Below are positions 36,124-48,992 of a DNA stretch of 64,000 bases, piece after piece. A program made the position numbers and the translations under genes. Source of the stretch: Elymus sibiricus (taxonomy: Eukaryota > Streptophyta > Magnoliopsida > Poales > Poaceae); assembly GCA_039707655.1 (NCBI GenBank), contig CM077667.1, forward strand, positions 547,874,222-547,938,221, written 5' to 3'. Positions within the stretch are counted from its first letter, which is position 1. Every line of letters starts with the position of its first letter. The notes under the pieces are model-generated. The model was not told the origin of the DNA and did not search any database. It saw nothing but the letters and a program-made list of their open reading frames with translations.

Positions 36124-37018
36124 TTGAGAAAAGTTTGTGAACGCGAAATGTCTGAAATGGTTTGTAAAGAAAACAATTCCACTGCACGGTCGCTTGAAAA
36201 GGTAATTTTGGATGAGTTTTTATGCAAGCTTTGGGTCCGGATCATCTGTGACAGGGTTTCGGGGCGAAATTCACAAAGAGAGGTCATACATGGAGACCTA
36301 TTTTGAGAAAAGTTTGTGAACGCAAAATGTCTGAAATGGTTTGTAAGGAAAACAAATCCACTGCACGGTCGCTTGAAAAGTTAGTTTTGGATGAGTTTTT
36401 ATGGAAGCTTTGGGTCCGGGTCATGAGTGACAGGGTTTCGGGGCGAAATTCACAAAGAGAGGTCATATATGGATACCTATTTTGAGAAAAGTTTGTGAAT
36501 GCGAAATGTCTGAAATGGTTTGTAAAGAAAACAATTCCACTGCACGGTCGCTTGAAAAGTTAGTTTCGGATGAGTTTTTATAGAAGCTTTGTATCCGGAG
36601 CGTCAGTGACAGGGTTTCGGGGCGAAATTCACAAAGAGAGGTCATATATGGTGACTTATTTTGAGAAAAGTTTGTGAACGCGAAATGTCTGAAATGGTTT
36701 GTAAAGAAAACAATTCCACTGCACGGTCGCTTGAAAAGTTAGTTTTGGATGAGTTTTTATGCAAGCTTTGGGTCCGGAGCGTCAGTGACGGGGTTTCGGG
36801 GCGAAATTCACAAAGAGAGGTAATATATGGATACCTATTTTGAGAAAAGTTTGTGAACGCGAAATGTCTGAAATGGTTTGTAAAGAAAACAATTCCACTG
36901 CACGGTCGCTTGAAAAGCTAATTTTGGATGAGTTTTTATGCAAGCTTAGGGTCCGGAGCGTCAGTGACAGGGTTTCGGGGCGAAATTCACAAAGAGAGGT
37001 CATATATGGAGACCGATT
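36124..37018 (+). repeat. 895-bp (5-monomer) tandem duplication, right copy
   Basis: Units 36124, 36303, 36482 and 36661 match 35229-35944. The fifth unit (36840) is different, with GCTAATTTT, GCAAGCTTAGGG and TATGGAGACCGATT. The duplication junction therefore lies in or next to that monomer. Confidence 0.85.
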
Positions 37019-37376
37019 TTGAGAAAAGTTTATGAACACGAAATGTCTGAAATGGTTTGTAAATAAAACAATTCCACTGCACGGTCGCTTGAAAAGTTAG
37101 TTTTGGATGAGTTTTTATGCAAGCTTTGGGTCCGGGTCATGAGTGACAAGGTTTCGGGGCGAAATTCACAAAGAGAGGTCATATATGGAGACCTATTTTG
37201 AGAAAAGTTTGTGAACGCGAAATGTCTGAAATGGTTTGTAAAGAAAACAATTCCACTGCACGGTCACTTGAAAAGGTAATTTTGGATGAGTTTTTATGCA
37301 AGCTTATGGTCCGGAGCGTCAGTGACAGGGTTTCGGGGCGAAATTCACAAAGAGAGGTCATATATGGAGACCTATT

Positions 37377-38449
37377 TTGAGAAAAGTTTGTGAACGCGAA
37401 ATGTCTGAAATGGTTTGTAAAGAAAACAATTCCACTGCACGGTCGCTTGAAAAGTTAGTTTTGGATGAGTTTTTATGCAAGCTTTGGGTCCGGAGCGTCA
37501 GTGATAGGGTTTCGGGGCGAAATTCACAAAGAGAGGTAATATATGGAGACCTATTTTAAAAAAAGTTTGTGAACGCGAAATGTCTGAAATGGTTTGTAAA
37601 GAAAACAATTCCACTGCACGGTCGCTTGAAAAGCTAATTTTGGATGATTTTTTATGCAAGCTTTGGGTACGGAGCATCAGTGACAGGGTTTCGGGGCGAA
37701 ATTCACAGAGAGAGGTCATATATGGAGACCTATTTTGAGAAAAGTTTGTGAACGCGAAATGTCTGAAATGGTTTGTAAAGAAAACAATGACACTGCACGG
37801 TCGCTTGAAAAGCTAATTTTGGATGAGTTTTTATGCAAGCTTTCGGTCCGGAGCATCAGTGACAGGGTTTCGGGGCGAAATTCACAAAGAGAGGTCATAT
37901 ATGGAGACCTATTTTGAGAAAAGTTTGTGAACGCGAAATGTCTGAAATGTTTGTAAAGAAAACAATTCCACTGCACGGTCGCTTGAAAAGTTAGTTTTGG
38001 ATAAGTTTTTATGCAAGCTTTGGGTCCGGAGCGTCAGTGACAGGGTTTCGGGGTGAAATTCACAAAGAGAGGTCATATAAGGAGACCTATTTTGAGAAAA
38101 GTTTGTGAACGCGAAATGTCTGAAATGGTTTGTAAAGAAAACAATTCCACTGAACGGTCGCTTGAAAAGGTAATTTTGGATGAGTTTTTATGCAAGCTTT
38201 GGGTCCGGAGCGTCAGTGACAGGGTTTCGGGGCGAAATTCACAAAGAGAGGTCATATATGGAGACCTATTTTGAGAAAAGTTTGTGAACATGAAATGTCA
38301 GAAATGGTTTGTAAAGAAAACAATTCCACTGCACGGTCGCTTGAAAAGTTAGTTTTGGATGAGTTTTTATGCAAGCTTTGGGTCCGGAGCATCAGTGACA
38401 GGGTTTCGGGGCGAAATTCACAAAGAGAGGTCATATATGGAGACCTATT
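37377..38449 (+). repeat. Ordered variant module (copy 3) joined to a copy of the left edge
   Basis: The GTAATATA unit (37377), TTTAAAAAAAG/GCTAATTTT unit (37556), AATGACACTG unit (37735) and AAATGTTTG unit (37914) are followed by GTAATTTT (38092) and GTGAACATG (38271) units. The part from 37942 on aligns with the first 508 bases of the window at an offset of 37941. It shares TCATATAAGG (132 and 38073) and GTGAACATG. Confidence 0.85.
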
Positions 38450-38986
38450 TTGAGAAAAGTTTGTGAACGCGAAATGTCTGAAATGGTTTGTAAAGAAAAC
38501 AATTCCACTGCACGGTCGCTTGAAAAGTTAGTTTTGGATGAGTTTTTATGGAAGCTTTGGGTCCGGAGAATCAGTGACAGGGTTTCGGGGCGAAATTCAC
38601 AAAGAGAGGTCATATATGGATACCTATTTTGAGAAAAGTTTGTGAACGCAAAATATCTGAAATGGTTTGTAAAGAAAACAATTCCACTGCACGGTCGCTT
38701 GTAAAGTTAGTTTTGGATGAGTTTTTATGGAAGCTTTGGGTCCGGAGCGTCAGTGACAGGGTTTCAGGGCGAAATTCACAAAGAGAGGTCATATATGGAG
38801 ACCTATTTTGAGAAAAGTTTGTGTATGCGAAATGTCTGAAATGGTTTGTAAAGAAAACAATTCCACTGCACGGTCGCTTGAAAAGTTAGTTTTCGATGAG
38901 TTTTTATGCAAGCTTTGGGTCCGGAGCGTCAGTGACAGGGTTTCGGGGCGAAATTCACAAAGAGAGGTCATATATGGAGACCTATT

Positions 38987-39069
38987 TTGAGAAAAGTTTG
39001 TGTATGGAGCTTCAGTGACAGGGTTTCGGGGCGAAATTCACAAAGAGAGGTCATATATGGAGACCTATT
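38987..39069 (+). repeat. Truncated 83-bp monomer, copy 1
   Basis: TTGAGAAAAGTTTGTGTATG (monomer 1-20) is joined directly to GAGCTTCAG (from monomer 117), so 96 bp including the HindIII site are missing. Both sides come from the GTATGCG/GAGCTTC monomer type, and the junction has 1 base of ambiguity (G). The next unit is an AAATGTTTG monomer, as it is after all five copies. Confidence 0.95.
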
Positions 39070-41216
39070 TTGAGAAAAGTTTGTGAACGCGAAATGTCTG
39101 AAATGTTTGTAAAGAAAACAATTCCACTGCACGGTCGCTTGAAAAGGTAATTTTGGATAAGTTTTTATGCAAGCTTTGGGTCCGGATCATCTGTGACAGG
39201 GTTTCGGGGCGAAATTCACAAAGAGAGGTCATATATGGAGACCTATTTTGAGAAAAGTTTGTGAACGCGAAATGTCTGAAATGGTTTGTAAAGAAAACAA
39301 TTCCACTGCACGGTCGCTTGAAAAGGTAATTTTGGATGAGTTTTTATGCAAGCTTTGGGTCCGGATCATCTGTGACAGGGTTTCGGGGCGAAATTCACAA
39401 AGAGAGGTCATATATGGAGACCTATTTTGAGAAAAGTTTGTGAACGCGAAATGTCTGAAATGGTTTGTAAGGAAAACAATTCCACTGCACGGTCGCTTGA
39501 AAAGTTAGTTTTGGATGAGTTTTTATGGAAGCTTTGGGTCCGGGTCATGAGTGACAGGGTTTCGGGGCGAAATTCACAAAGAGAGGTCATATATGGATAC
39601 CTATTTTGAGAAATGTTTGTGAATGCGAAATGTCTGAAATGGTTTGTAAAGAAAACAATTCCACTGCGCGGTCGCTTGAAAAGTTAGTTTCGGATGAGTT
39701 TTTATAGAAGCTTTGGATCCGGAGCGTCAGTGACAGGGTTTCGGGGCGAAATTCACAAAGAGAGGTCATATATGGTGACTTATTTTGATAAAAGTTTGTG
39801 AACGCGAAATGTCTGAAATGGTTTGTAAAGTAAACAATTCCACTGCACGGTCGCTTGAAAAGTTAGTTTTGGATGAGTTTTTATGCAAGCTTTGGGTCCG
39901 GAGCGTTAGTGACGGGGTTTCGGGGCGAAATTCACAAAGAGAGGTAATATATGGATACCTATTTTGAGAAAAGTTTGTGAACGCGAAATGTCTGAAATGG
40001 TTTGTAAAGAAAACAATTCCACTGCACGGTCGCTTGAAAAGGTAATTTTGGATGAGTTTTTATGCAAGCTTAGGGTCCGGAGCATCAGTGACAGGGTTTC
40101 GGGGCGAAATTCACAAAGAGAGGTCATATATGGAGACCTATTTTGAGAAAAGTTTATGAACGCGAAATGTCTGAAATGGTTTGTAAAGAAAACAATTCCA
40201 CTGCACGGTCGCTTGAAAAGTTAGTTTTGGATGAGTTTTTATGCAAGCTTTGGGTCCGGAGCTTCAGTGACAGGGTTTCGGGGCGAAATTCACAAAGAGA
40301 GGTCATATATGGAGACCTATTTTGAGAAAAGTTTGTGAACGCGAAATGTCTGAAATGGTTTGTAAAGAAAACAATTCCACTGCACGGTCGCTCGAAAAGT
40401 TAATTTTGGATGAGTTTTTATGCAAGGTTTGGGTCCGGAGCGTCAGTGACAGGGTTTCAGGGCGAAATTCACAAAGAGAGGTCATATATGGAGACCTATT
40501 TTGAGAAAAGTTTGTGTATGCGAAATGTCTGAAATGGTTTGTAAAGAAAACAATTCCACTGCACGGTCGCTTGAAAAGTTAGTTTTCGATGAGTTTTTAT
40601 GCAAGCTTTGGGTCCGGAGCGTCAGTGACAGGGTTTCGAGGCGAAATTCACAAAGAGAGGTCATATATGGAAACCTATTTTGAGAAAAGTTTGTGAACGC
40701 GAAATGTCTGAAATGGTTTGTAAAGAAAACAATTCCACTGCACGGTCGCTTGAAAACTTAGTTTTGGATGAGTTTTTATGCAAGCTTTGGGTCCGGAGCG
40801 TCAGTGATAGGGTTTCGGGGCGAAATTCACAAAGAGAGGTCATATAAGGAGACCTATTTTGAGAAAAGTTTGTGAACGCGAAATGTCTGAAATGGTTTGT
40901 AAAGAAAACAATTCCACTGAACGGTCGCTTGAAAAGGTAATTTTGGATGAGTTTTTATGCAACCTTTGGGTCCGGAGCGTCAGTGACAGGGTTTCGGGGC
41001 GAAATTCACAAAGAGAGGTCATATAAGGAGACCTATTTTGAGAAAAGTTTGTGAACGCGAAATGTCTGAAATGCTTTGTAAAGAAAACAATTCCACTGCA
41101 CGGTCGCTTGAAAAGTTAGTTTTGGATGAGTTTTTATGCAAGCTTTGGGTCCGGAGCATCAGTGACAGGGTTTCGGGGCGAAATTCACAAAGAGAGGTCA
41201 TATATGGAGACCTATT
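39070..41216 (+). repeat. Transitional subarray between left and right domains
   Basis: Twelve monomers mix types. Some still have the GGATCATCTG, GGGTCATGAG and TATAGAAGCTTTGGATCC order of the left domain (39248-39784). Others have the GTGTATGCG and TTCGATG variants of the right domain (about 40516-40590). Two unit ends read TCATATAAGG (about 40854 and 41033). The HindIII motif is altered in GCAAGGTTTGGG (about 40424) and GCAACCTTTGGG (about 40970). Confidence 0.75.
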
Positions 41217-41574
41217 TTGAGAAAAGTTTGTGAACGCGAAATGTCTGAAATGGTTTGTAAAGAAAACAATTCCACTGCACGGTCGCTTGAAAAGCTAATT
41301 TTGGATGAGTTTTTATGCAAGCTTTGGGTACGGAGCATCAGTGACAGGGTTTCGGGGCGAAATTCACAGAGAGAGGTCATATATGGAGACCTATTTTGAG
41401 AAAAGTTTGTGAACGCGAAATGTCTGAAATGGTTTCTAAAGAAAACAATTCCACTGCACGGTCGCTTGAAAAGTTAGTTTTGGATGAGTTTTTATGCAAG
41501 CTTTGGGTCCGGAGCGTCATTGACAGGGTTTCGGGGCGAAATTCACAAAGAGAGGTCATATATGGATACCTATT

Positions 41575-42646
41575 TTGAGAAAAGTTTGTGAACGCGAAAT
41601 GTCTGAAATGGTTTGTAAAGAAAACAATGACACTGCACGGTCGCTTGAAAAGCTAATTTTGGATGAGTTTTTATGCAAGCTTTCGGTCCGGAGCATCAGT
41701 GACAGGGTTTCGGGGCGAAATTCACAAAGAGAGGTCATATATGGAGACCTATTTTGAGAAAAGTTTGTGAACGCGAAATGTCTGAAATGTTTGTAAAGAA
41801 AACAATTCCACTGCATGGTCGCTTGAAAAGTTAGTTTTGGATAAGTTTTTATGCAAGCTTTGGGTCCGGAGCGTGAGTGACAGGGTTTCGGGGTGAAATT
41901 CACAAAGAGAGGTCATATATGGAGACCTATTTTGAGAAAAGTTTGTGAACGCGAAATGTCTGAAATGGTTTGTAAAGAAAACAATTCCACTGCACGGTCG
42001 CTCGAAAAGTTAGTTTTGGATGAGTTTTTATGCAAGTTTTAGGTCCGGAGCTTCAGTGACAGGGTTTCGGGGCGAAATTCACAATGAGAGGTCATATATG
42101 GAGACCTATTTTGAGAAAAGTTTGTGAACGCGAAATGTCTGAAATGTTTGTAAAGAAAACAATTCCACTACACGGTCGCTTGAAAAGTTAATTTTCGATG
42201 AGTTTTTATGCAAGCTTTGGGTCCGGAGCGTCAGTGACAGGGTTTCGGGGCGAAATTCACAAAGAGAGGTCATATATGGAGACCTATTTTGAGAAAAGTT
42301 TGTGTATGCGAAATGTCTGAAATGGTTAGTAAAGAAAACAATTCCACTGCACGGTCGCTTGAAAAGTTAGTTTTGGATGAGTTTTTATGCAAGTTTTAGG
42401 TCCGGAGCTTCAGTGACAGGGTTTCGGGGCGAAATTCACAAAGAGAGGAAATATATGGAGACTTATTTTGAGAAAAGTTTGTGAACGCGAAATGTCTGAA
42501 ATGGTTTGTAAAGAAAACAATTCCACTGCACGGTCGCTTGAAAAGCTAATTTTCGATGAGTTTTTCTGCCAGCTTTCGGTCCGGAGCATCAGTGACAGGG
42601 TTTCGGGGCGAAATTCACAAAGAGAGGTCATATATGGAGACCTATT
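41575..42646 (+). repeat. Six-monomer block matching 23061-24132
   Basis: AATGACACTG (41575), AAATGTTTG with CATGGTCGC (41754), GCTCGAAAAG/GTTTTAGG (41932), AAATGTTTG with CACTACACGG (42111), GTATGCG/GTTTTAGG (42289) and CTGCCAGCTTTCGG (42468) repeat the order at 23061-24132, offset 18514 bp. After it the left copy has an extra two-monomer unit that is missing here. Confidence 0.85.
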
Positions 42647-45600
42647 TTGAGAAAAGTTTGTGTATGCGAAATGTCTGAAATGGTTTGTAAAGAAAACAAT
42701 TCCACTGCACGGTCGCTTGAAAAGTTAGTTTTGGATGAGTTTTTATGCAAGTTTTAGGTCCGGAGCTTCAGTGACAGGGTTTCGGGGCGAAATTCACAAA
42801 GAGAGGTCATATATGGAGACTTATTTTGAGAAAAGTTTGTGAACGCGAAATGTCTGAAATGGTTTGTAAAGAAAACAATTCCACTGCACGGTCGCTTGAA
42901 AAGTTAGTTTTGGATGAGTTTTTATGCAAGCTTTGGGTCCGGAGCATCAGTGACAGGGTTTCGGGGCGAAATTCACAAAGAGAGGTCATATATGGAGACC
43001 TATTTTGAGAAAAGTTTGTGAACGCGAAATGTCTGAAATGGTTTGTCAAGAAAACAATTTCACTGCACGGTCGCTTGAAAAGTTAGTTTTGGATGAGTTT
43101 TTATGCAAGCTTTGGGTCCGGAGCTTCAGTGGTAGGGTTTCGAGGCGAAATTCACAAAGAGAGGTCATATATGGATACCTATTTTGAGAAAAGTTTGTGA
43201 ACGCGAAATGTCTGAAATGGTTTGTAAAGAAAACAATTCCACTGCACGGTCGCTTGAAAAGTTAGTTTTGGATGAGTTTTTATAGAAGCTTTGGGTCCGG
43301 AGCATCAGTTACAGGGTTTCGGGGCGAAATTCACAAAGAGAGGTCATATATTGAGACCTATTTTGAGAAAAGTTTGTGAACGCGAAATGTCTGAAATGGT
43401 TTGTAAATTAAACAATTCCACTGCACGGTCGCTTGAAAAGGTAATTTTGGATGAGTTTTTATGCAAGCTTTGGGTCCGGATCATCTGTGACAGGGTTTCG
43501 GGGCGAAATTCACAAAGAGAGGTCATATATGGAGACCTATTTTGAGAAAAGTTTGTGAACGCGAAATGTCTGAAATGGTTTGTAAGGAAAACAATTCCAC
43601 TGCACGGTCGCTTGAAAAGTTAGTTTTGGATGAGTTTTTATGGAAGCTTTGGGTCCGGGTCATGAGTGACAGGGTTTCGGGGCGAAATTCACAAAGAGAG
43701 GTCATATATGGATACCTATTTTGAGAAAAGTTTGTGAATGCGAAATGTCTGAAATGGTTTGTAAAGAAAACAATTCCACTGCGCGGTCGCTTGAAAAGTT
43801 AGTTTCGGATGAGTTTTTATAGAAGCTTTGGGTCCGGAGCATCAGTGACAGGGTTTCGGGGCGAAATTCACAAAGAGAGGTCATATATGGTGACTTATTT
43901 TGATAAAAGTTTGTGAACGCGAAATGTCTGAAATGGTTTGTAAAGTAAACAATTCCACTGCACGGTCGCTTGAAAAGTTAGTTTTGGATGAGTTTTTATG
44001 CAAGCTTTGGGTCCGGAGCGTCAGTGACGGGGTTTCGGGGCGAAATTCACAAAGAGAGGTAATATATGGATACCTATTTTGAGAAAAGTTTGTGAACGCG
44101 AAATGTCTGAAATGGTTTGTAAAGAAAACAATTCCACTGCACGGTCGCTTGAAAAGCTAATTTTGGATGAGTTTTTCTGCCAGCTTTCGGTCCGGAGCAT
44201 CAGTGACAGGGTTTCGGGGCGAAATTCACAAAGAGAGGTCATATATGGAGACCTATTTTGAGAAAAGTTTGTGTATGCGAAATGTCTGAAATGGTTTGTA
44301 AAGAAAACAATTCCACTGCACGGTCGCTTGAAAAGTTATTTTTGGATGAGTTTTTATGCAAGTTTTAGGTCCGGAGCTTCAGTGACAGGGTTTCGGGGCG
44401 AAATTCACAAAGAGAGGTCATATATGGAGACTTATTTTGAGAAATGTTTGTGAACGCGAAATGTCTGAAATGGTTTGTAAAGAAAACAATTCCACTGCAC
44501 GGTCGCTTGAAAAGTTAGTTTTGGATGAGTTTTTATGCAAGCTTTGGGTCCGGAGCATCAGTGACAGGGTTTCGGGGCGAAATTCACAAAGAGAGGTCAT
44601 ATATGGAGACCTATTTTGAGAAAAGTTTGTGAACGCGAAATGTCTGAAATGGTTTGTAAAGAAAACAATTCCACTGCACGGTCGCTTGAAAAGTTAGTTT
44701 TGGATGAGTTTTTATGCAAGCTATGGGTCCGGAGCATCAGTGACAGGGTTTCGGGGCGAAATTCACAAAGAGAGGTCATATATGGAGACCTATTTTGAGA
44801 AAAGTTTGTGAACGCGAAATGTCTGAAATGGTTTGTCAAGAAAACAATTTCACTGCACGGTCGCTTGAAAAGTTAGTTTTGGATGAGTTTTTATGCAAGC
44901 TTTGGGTCCGGAACTTCAGTGACAGGGTTTCGGGGCGAAATTCACAAAGAGAGGTCATATATGGAGACCTATTTTGAGAAAAGTTTGTGAACGCAAAATG
45001 TCTGAAATGGTTTGTAAAGAAAACAATTCCACTGCACGGTCGCTCGAAAAGTTAGTTTTGGATGAGTTTTTATGCAAGCTTTGGGTCCGGAGCTTCAGTG
45101 ACAGGGTTTCGGGGCGAAATTCACAAAGAGAGGTAATATATGGAGACCTATTTTGAGAAAAGTTTGTGAACGCGAAATTTCTGAAATGGTTTGTAAAGAA
45201 AACAATTCCACTGCACGGTCGCTTGAAAACTTAGTTTTGGATGAGTTTTTATGGAAGCTTTGTGTCCGGAGCGTGAGTGGTAGGGTTTCGAGGCGAAATT
45301 CACAAAGAGAGGTCATATATGGATACCTATTTTGAGAAAAGTTTGTGAACGCGAAATGTCTGAAATGGTTTGTAAAGAAAACAATTCCACTGCACGGTCG
45401 CTTGAAAAGTTAGTTTTGGATGAGTTTTTATAGAAGCTTTGGGTCCGGAGCATCAGTTACAGGGTTTCGGGGCGAAATTCACAAAGAGAGGTCATATATT
45501 GAGACCTATTTTGAGAAAAGTTTGTGAACGCGAAATGTCTGAAATGGTTTGTAAAGAAAACAATTCCACTGCACGGTCGCTTGAAAAGTTAGTTTTGGAT

Positions 45601-47120
45601 GAGTTTTTATGGAAGCTTTGGGTCCGGAGCATCAGTGACAGGGTTTCGGGGCGAAATTCACAAAGAGAGGTCATATATGGAGACCTATTTTGAGAAAAGT
45701 TTGTGAACGCGAAATGTCTGAAATGGTTTGTAAAGAAAACAATTCCACTACACGGTCGCTTGAAAAGTTAGTTTTGGATGAGTTTTTATGCAAGTTTTAG
45801 GTCCGGAGCTTCAGTGACAGGGTTTCGGGGCGAAATTCACAAAGAGAGGTCATATATGGAGACCTATTTTGAGAAAAGTTTGTGAACGCGAAATGTCTGA
45901 AATGGTTTGTAAAGAAAACAATTCCACTGCACGGTCGCTTGAAAAGTTAATTTTGGATGAATTTTTATGCAAGCTTTGGGTCCGGAGCGTCAGTGACAGG
46001 GTTACGGGGCGAAATTCACAAAGAGAGGTCATATATGGAGAACTATTTTGATAAAAGTTTGTGAACGCGAAATGTCTGAAATGGTTTGTAAAGAAAAAAA
46101 TTCCACGGCACGGTCGCTTGAAAAGTTATTTTAGGTTTAGTTTTTATGCAAGCTTTGGGTCCGGAGCATCAGTGACAGGGTTTCGGGGCGAAATTCACAA
46201 AGAGAGATCATATATGGAGACCTATTTTGAGAAAAGTTTGTGAACGCGAAATGTCTGAAATGGTTTGTAAAGAAAACAATTCCACTGCACGGTCGCTTGA
46301 AAAGTTAGTTTTGGATGAGTTTTTATGGAAGCTTTGGGTCCGGAGCATCAGTGACAGGGTTTCGGGGCGAAATTCACAACGAGAGTTCATATATGGAGAC
46401 CTATTTTGAGAAAAGTTTGTGAACGCGAAATGTCTGAAATGGTTTGTAAAGAAAACAGTTCCACTGCACGGTCGCTTGAAAAGTTAGTTTTGGATGAGTT
46501 TTTATGCAAGTTTTAGGTCCGGAGCTTCAGTGACAGGGTTTCGGGGCGAAATTCACAAAGAGAGGTCATATATGGAGACCTATTTTGAGAAAATTTGTGT
46601 ACGCGAAATGTCTGAAATGGTTTGTAAAGAAAACAATTCCACCGCACGGTCGCTTGAAAAGTTAGTTTTGGATGAGTTTTTATGCAAGTTTTAGGTCCGG
46701 TGCTTCTGTGACAGGGTTTCGGGGCGAAATTCACAAAGAGAGGTCATATATGGAGACTTATTTTGAGAAAAGTTTGTGAACGCGAAATGTCTGAAATGGT
46801 TTGTAAAGAAAACAATTCCACTGCACGGTCGCTTGAAAAGCTAATTTTGGATGAGTTTTTATGCCAGCTTTCGGTCCGGAGCATCAGTGACAGGGTTTCG
46901 GGGCGAAATTCACAAAGAGAGGTCATATATGGAGACCTATTTTGAGAAAAGTTTGTGAACGCGAAATGTCTGAAATGGTTTGTAAAGAAAACAATTCCAC
47001 TGCACGGTCGCTTGAAAAGTTAATTTTGGATGAGTTTTTATGCAAGCTTTGGGTCCGGAGCGTCAGTGACAGGGTTTCGGGGCGAAATTCACAAAGAGAG
47101 GTCATATATGGAGACCTATT

Positions 47121-47203
47121 TTGAGAAAAGTTTGTGTATGGAGCTTCAGTGACAGGGTTTCGGGGCGAAATTCACAAAGAGAGGTCATATATTGAGACCT
47201 ATT
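47121..47203 (+). repeat. Truncated 83-bp monomer, copy 2
   Basis: It has the same GTGTATG-GAGCTTCAG junction and 83-bp length as at 38987. It ends TCATATATTGAGACC rather than TCATATATGGAGACC. The preceding monomer (46942) differs from the one before copy 1, while the following unit is again an AAATGTTTG monomer. Confidence 0.95.
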
Positions 47204-48992
47204 TTGAGAAAAGTTTGTGAACGCGAAATGTCTGAAATGTTTGTAAAGAAAACAATTCCACTGCACGGTCGCTTGAAAAGTTAATTTTCGATGAGTTTTT
47301 ATGCAAGCTTTGGGTCCGGAGCGTCAGTGACAGGGTTTCGGGGCGAAATTCACAAAGAGAGGTCATATATGGAGACCTATTTTGAGAAAAGTTTGTGAAC
47401 GCGAAATATCTGAAATGGTTTGTAAAGAAAACAATTCCACTGCACGGTCGCTTGAAAAGTTAGTTTTGGATGAGTTTTTATGCAAGTTTTAGGTCCGGAG
47501 CTTCAGTGACAGGGTTTCGGGGCGAAATTCACAAAGAGAGGTCATATATGAAGACCTATTTTGAGAAAAGTTTGTGAACGCGAAATGTCTGAAATGGTTT
47601 GTAAAGAAAACAATTCCGCTGCACGGTCGCTTGAAAAGTTAATTTTTGATGAGTTTTTATGCAAGCTTTGGGTCCGGAGCGTCAGTGACAGGTTTTCGGG
47701 GCGAAATTCACAAAGAGAGGTCATATATGGAGACCTATTTTGAGAAAAGTTTGTGAACGCAAAATGTCTGAAATGGTTTGTAAAGAAAACAATTCCACTG
47801 CACGGTCGCTTGAAAAGGTAATTTTGGATGAGTTTTTATGCAAGTTTTAGGTCCGGAGCTTCTGTGACGGGGTTTCGGGGCGAAATTCACAAAGAGAGGT
47901 CATATATGGAGACTTATTTTGAGAAAAGTTTGTGAACGCGAAATGTCTGAAATGGTTTGTAAACAAAACAATTCCACTGCACGTTCGCTTGAAAAGGTAA
48001 TTTTGGATGAGTTTTTATGCAAGCTTTCGGTCCGGAGCATCAGTGACAGGGTTTCGGGGCGAAATTCACAAAGAGAGGTCATATATTGAGACCTATTTTG
48101 AGAAAAGTTTGTGAACGCGAAATGTCTGAAATGGTTTGTAAAGAAAACAATTCCACTGCACGGTCGCTTGAAAAGGTAATTTTGGATGAGTTTTTATGCA
48201 AGCTTTGGGTCCGGAGCGTTAGTGACAGGGTTTCGGGGCGAAATTCACAAAGAGAGGTCATATATGGAGACCTATTTTGAGAAAAGTTTGTGAACGCGAA
48301 ATGTCTGAAATGGTTTGTAAAGAAAACAATTCCACTGCTTGGTCGCTTGAAAAGGTAATTTTGGATGAATTTTTATGCAAGCTTTGGGTCCGGAGCGTCA
48401 GTGACAGGGTTTCGGGGCGAAATTCACAAAGAGAGGTCATATATGGAGACCTATTTTGAGAAAAGTTTGTGAACGCGAAATTTCGGAAATGGTTTGTAAA
48501 GAAAACAATTCCACTGCACGGTCGCTTGAAAAGTTTGTTTTGGATGAGTTTTTATGGAAGCTTTGGGTCCGGAGCGTGAGTGATAGGGTTTCGGGGCGAA
48601 ATTCACAAAGAGAGGTCATATATGGATACCTATTTTGAGAAAAGTTTGTGAACGCGAAATGTCTGAAATTGTTTGTAAAGAAAACAATTCCACTGCACGG
48701 TCGCTTGAAAAGTTAGTTTTGGATGAGTTTTTATAGAAGCTTTGGGTCCGGAGCATCAGTTACAGGGTTTCGGGGCGAAATTCACAAAGAGAGGTCATAT
48801 ATTGAGACCTATTTTGAGAAAAGTTTGTGAACGCAAAATGTCTGAAGTGGTTTGTAAAGAAAACAATTCCACTGCACGGTCGCTTGAAAAGTTAGTTTTG
48901 GATGAGTTTTTATGCAAGCTTTGGGTCCGGAGCGTCAGGGACAGGGTTTCGGGGCGAAATTCACAAAGAGAGGTCATATATGGAGACCTATT

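Larger units (their letters stand above)
33618..37376 (+). repeat. Left-type subarray
   Basis: Twenty-one monomers carry GTAAAG at 33976 and 34692, GTGCACG at 34334, 34871 and 35050, and the rare TCATACATGG or ACATACATGG ending at about 35211, 35389, 36107 and 36286. It contains the 895-bp duplication listed separately. A GTTTATGAACACG unit with GTAAATAAAAC starts at 37019. Confidence 0.8.

Noticed and set aside
38987..39069. Inserted mobile element or foreign DNA at the phase break
   Set aside because: The break is a simple internal deletion of one monomer. All bases are satellite sequence, and there are no target-site duplications or terminal repeats.
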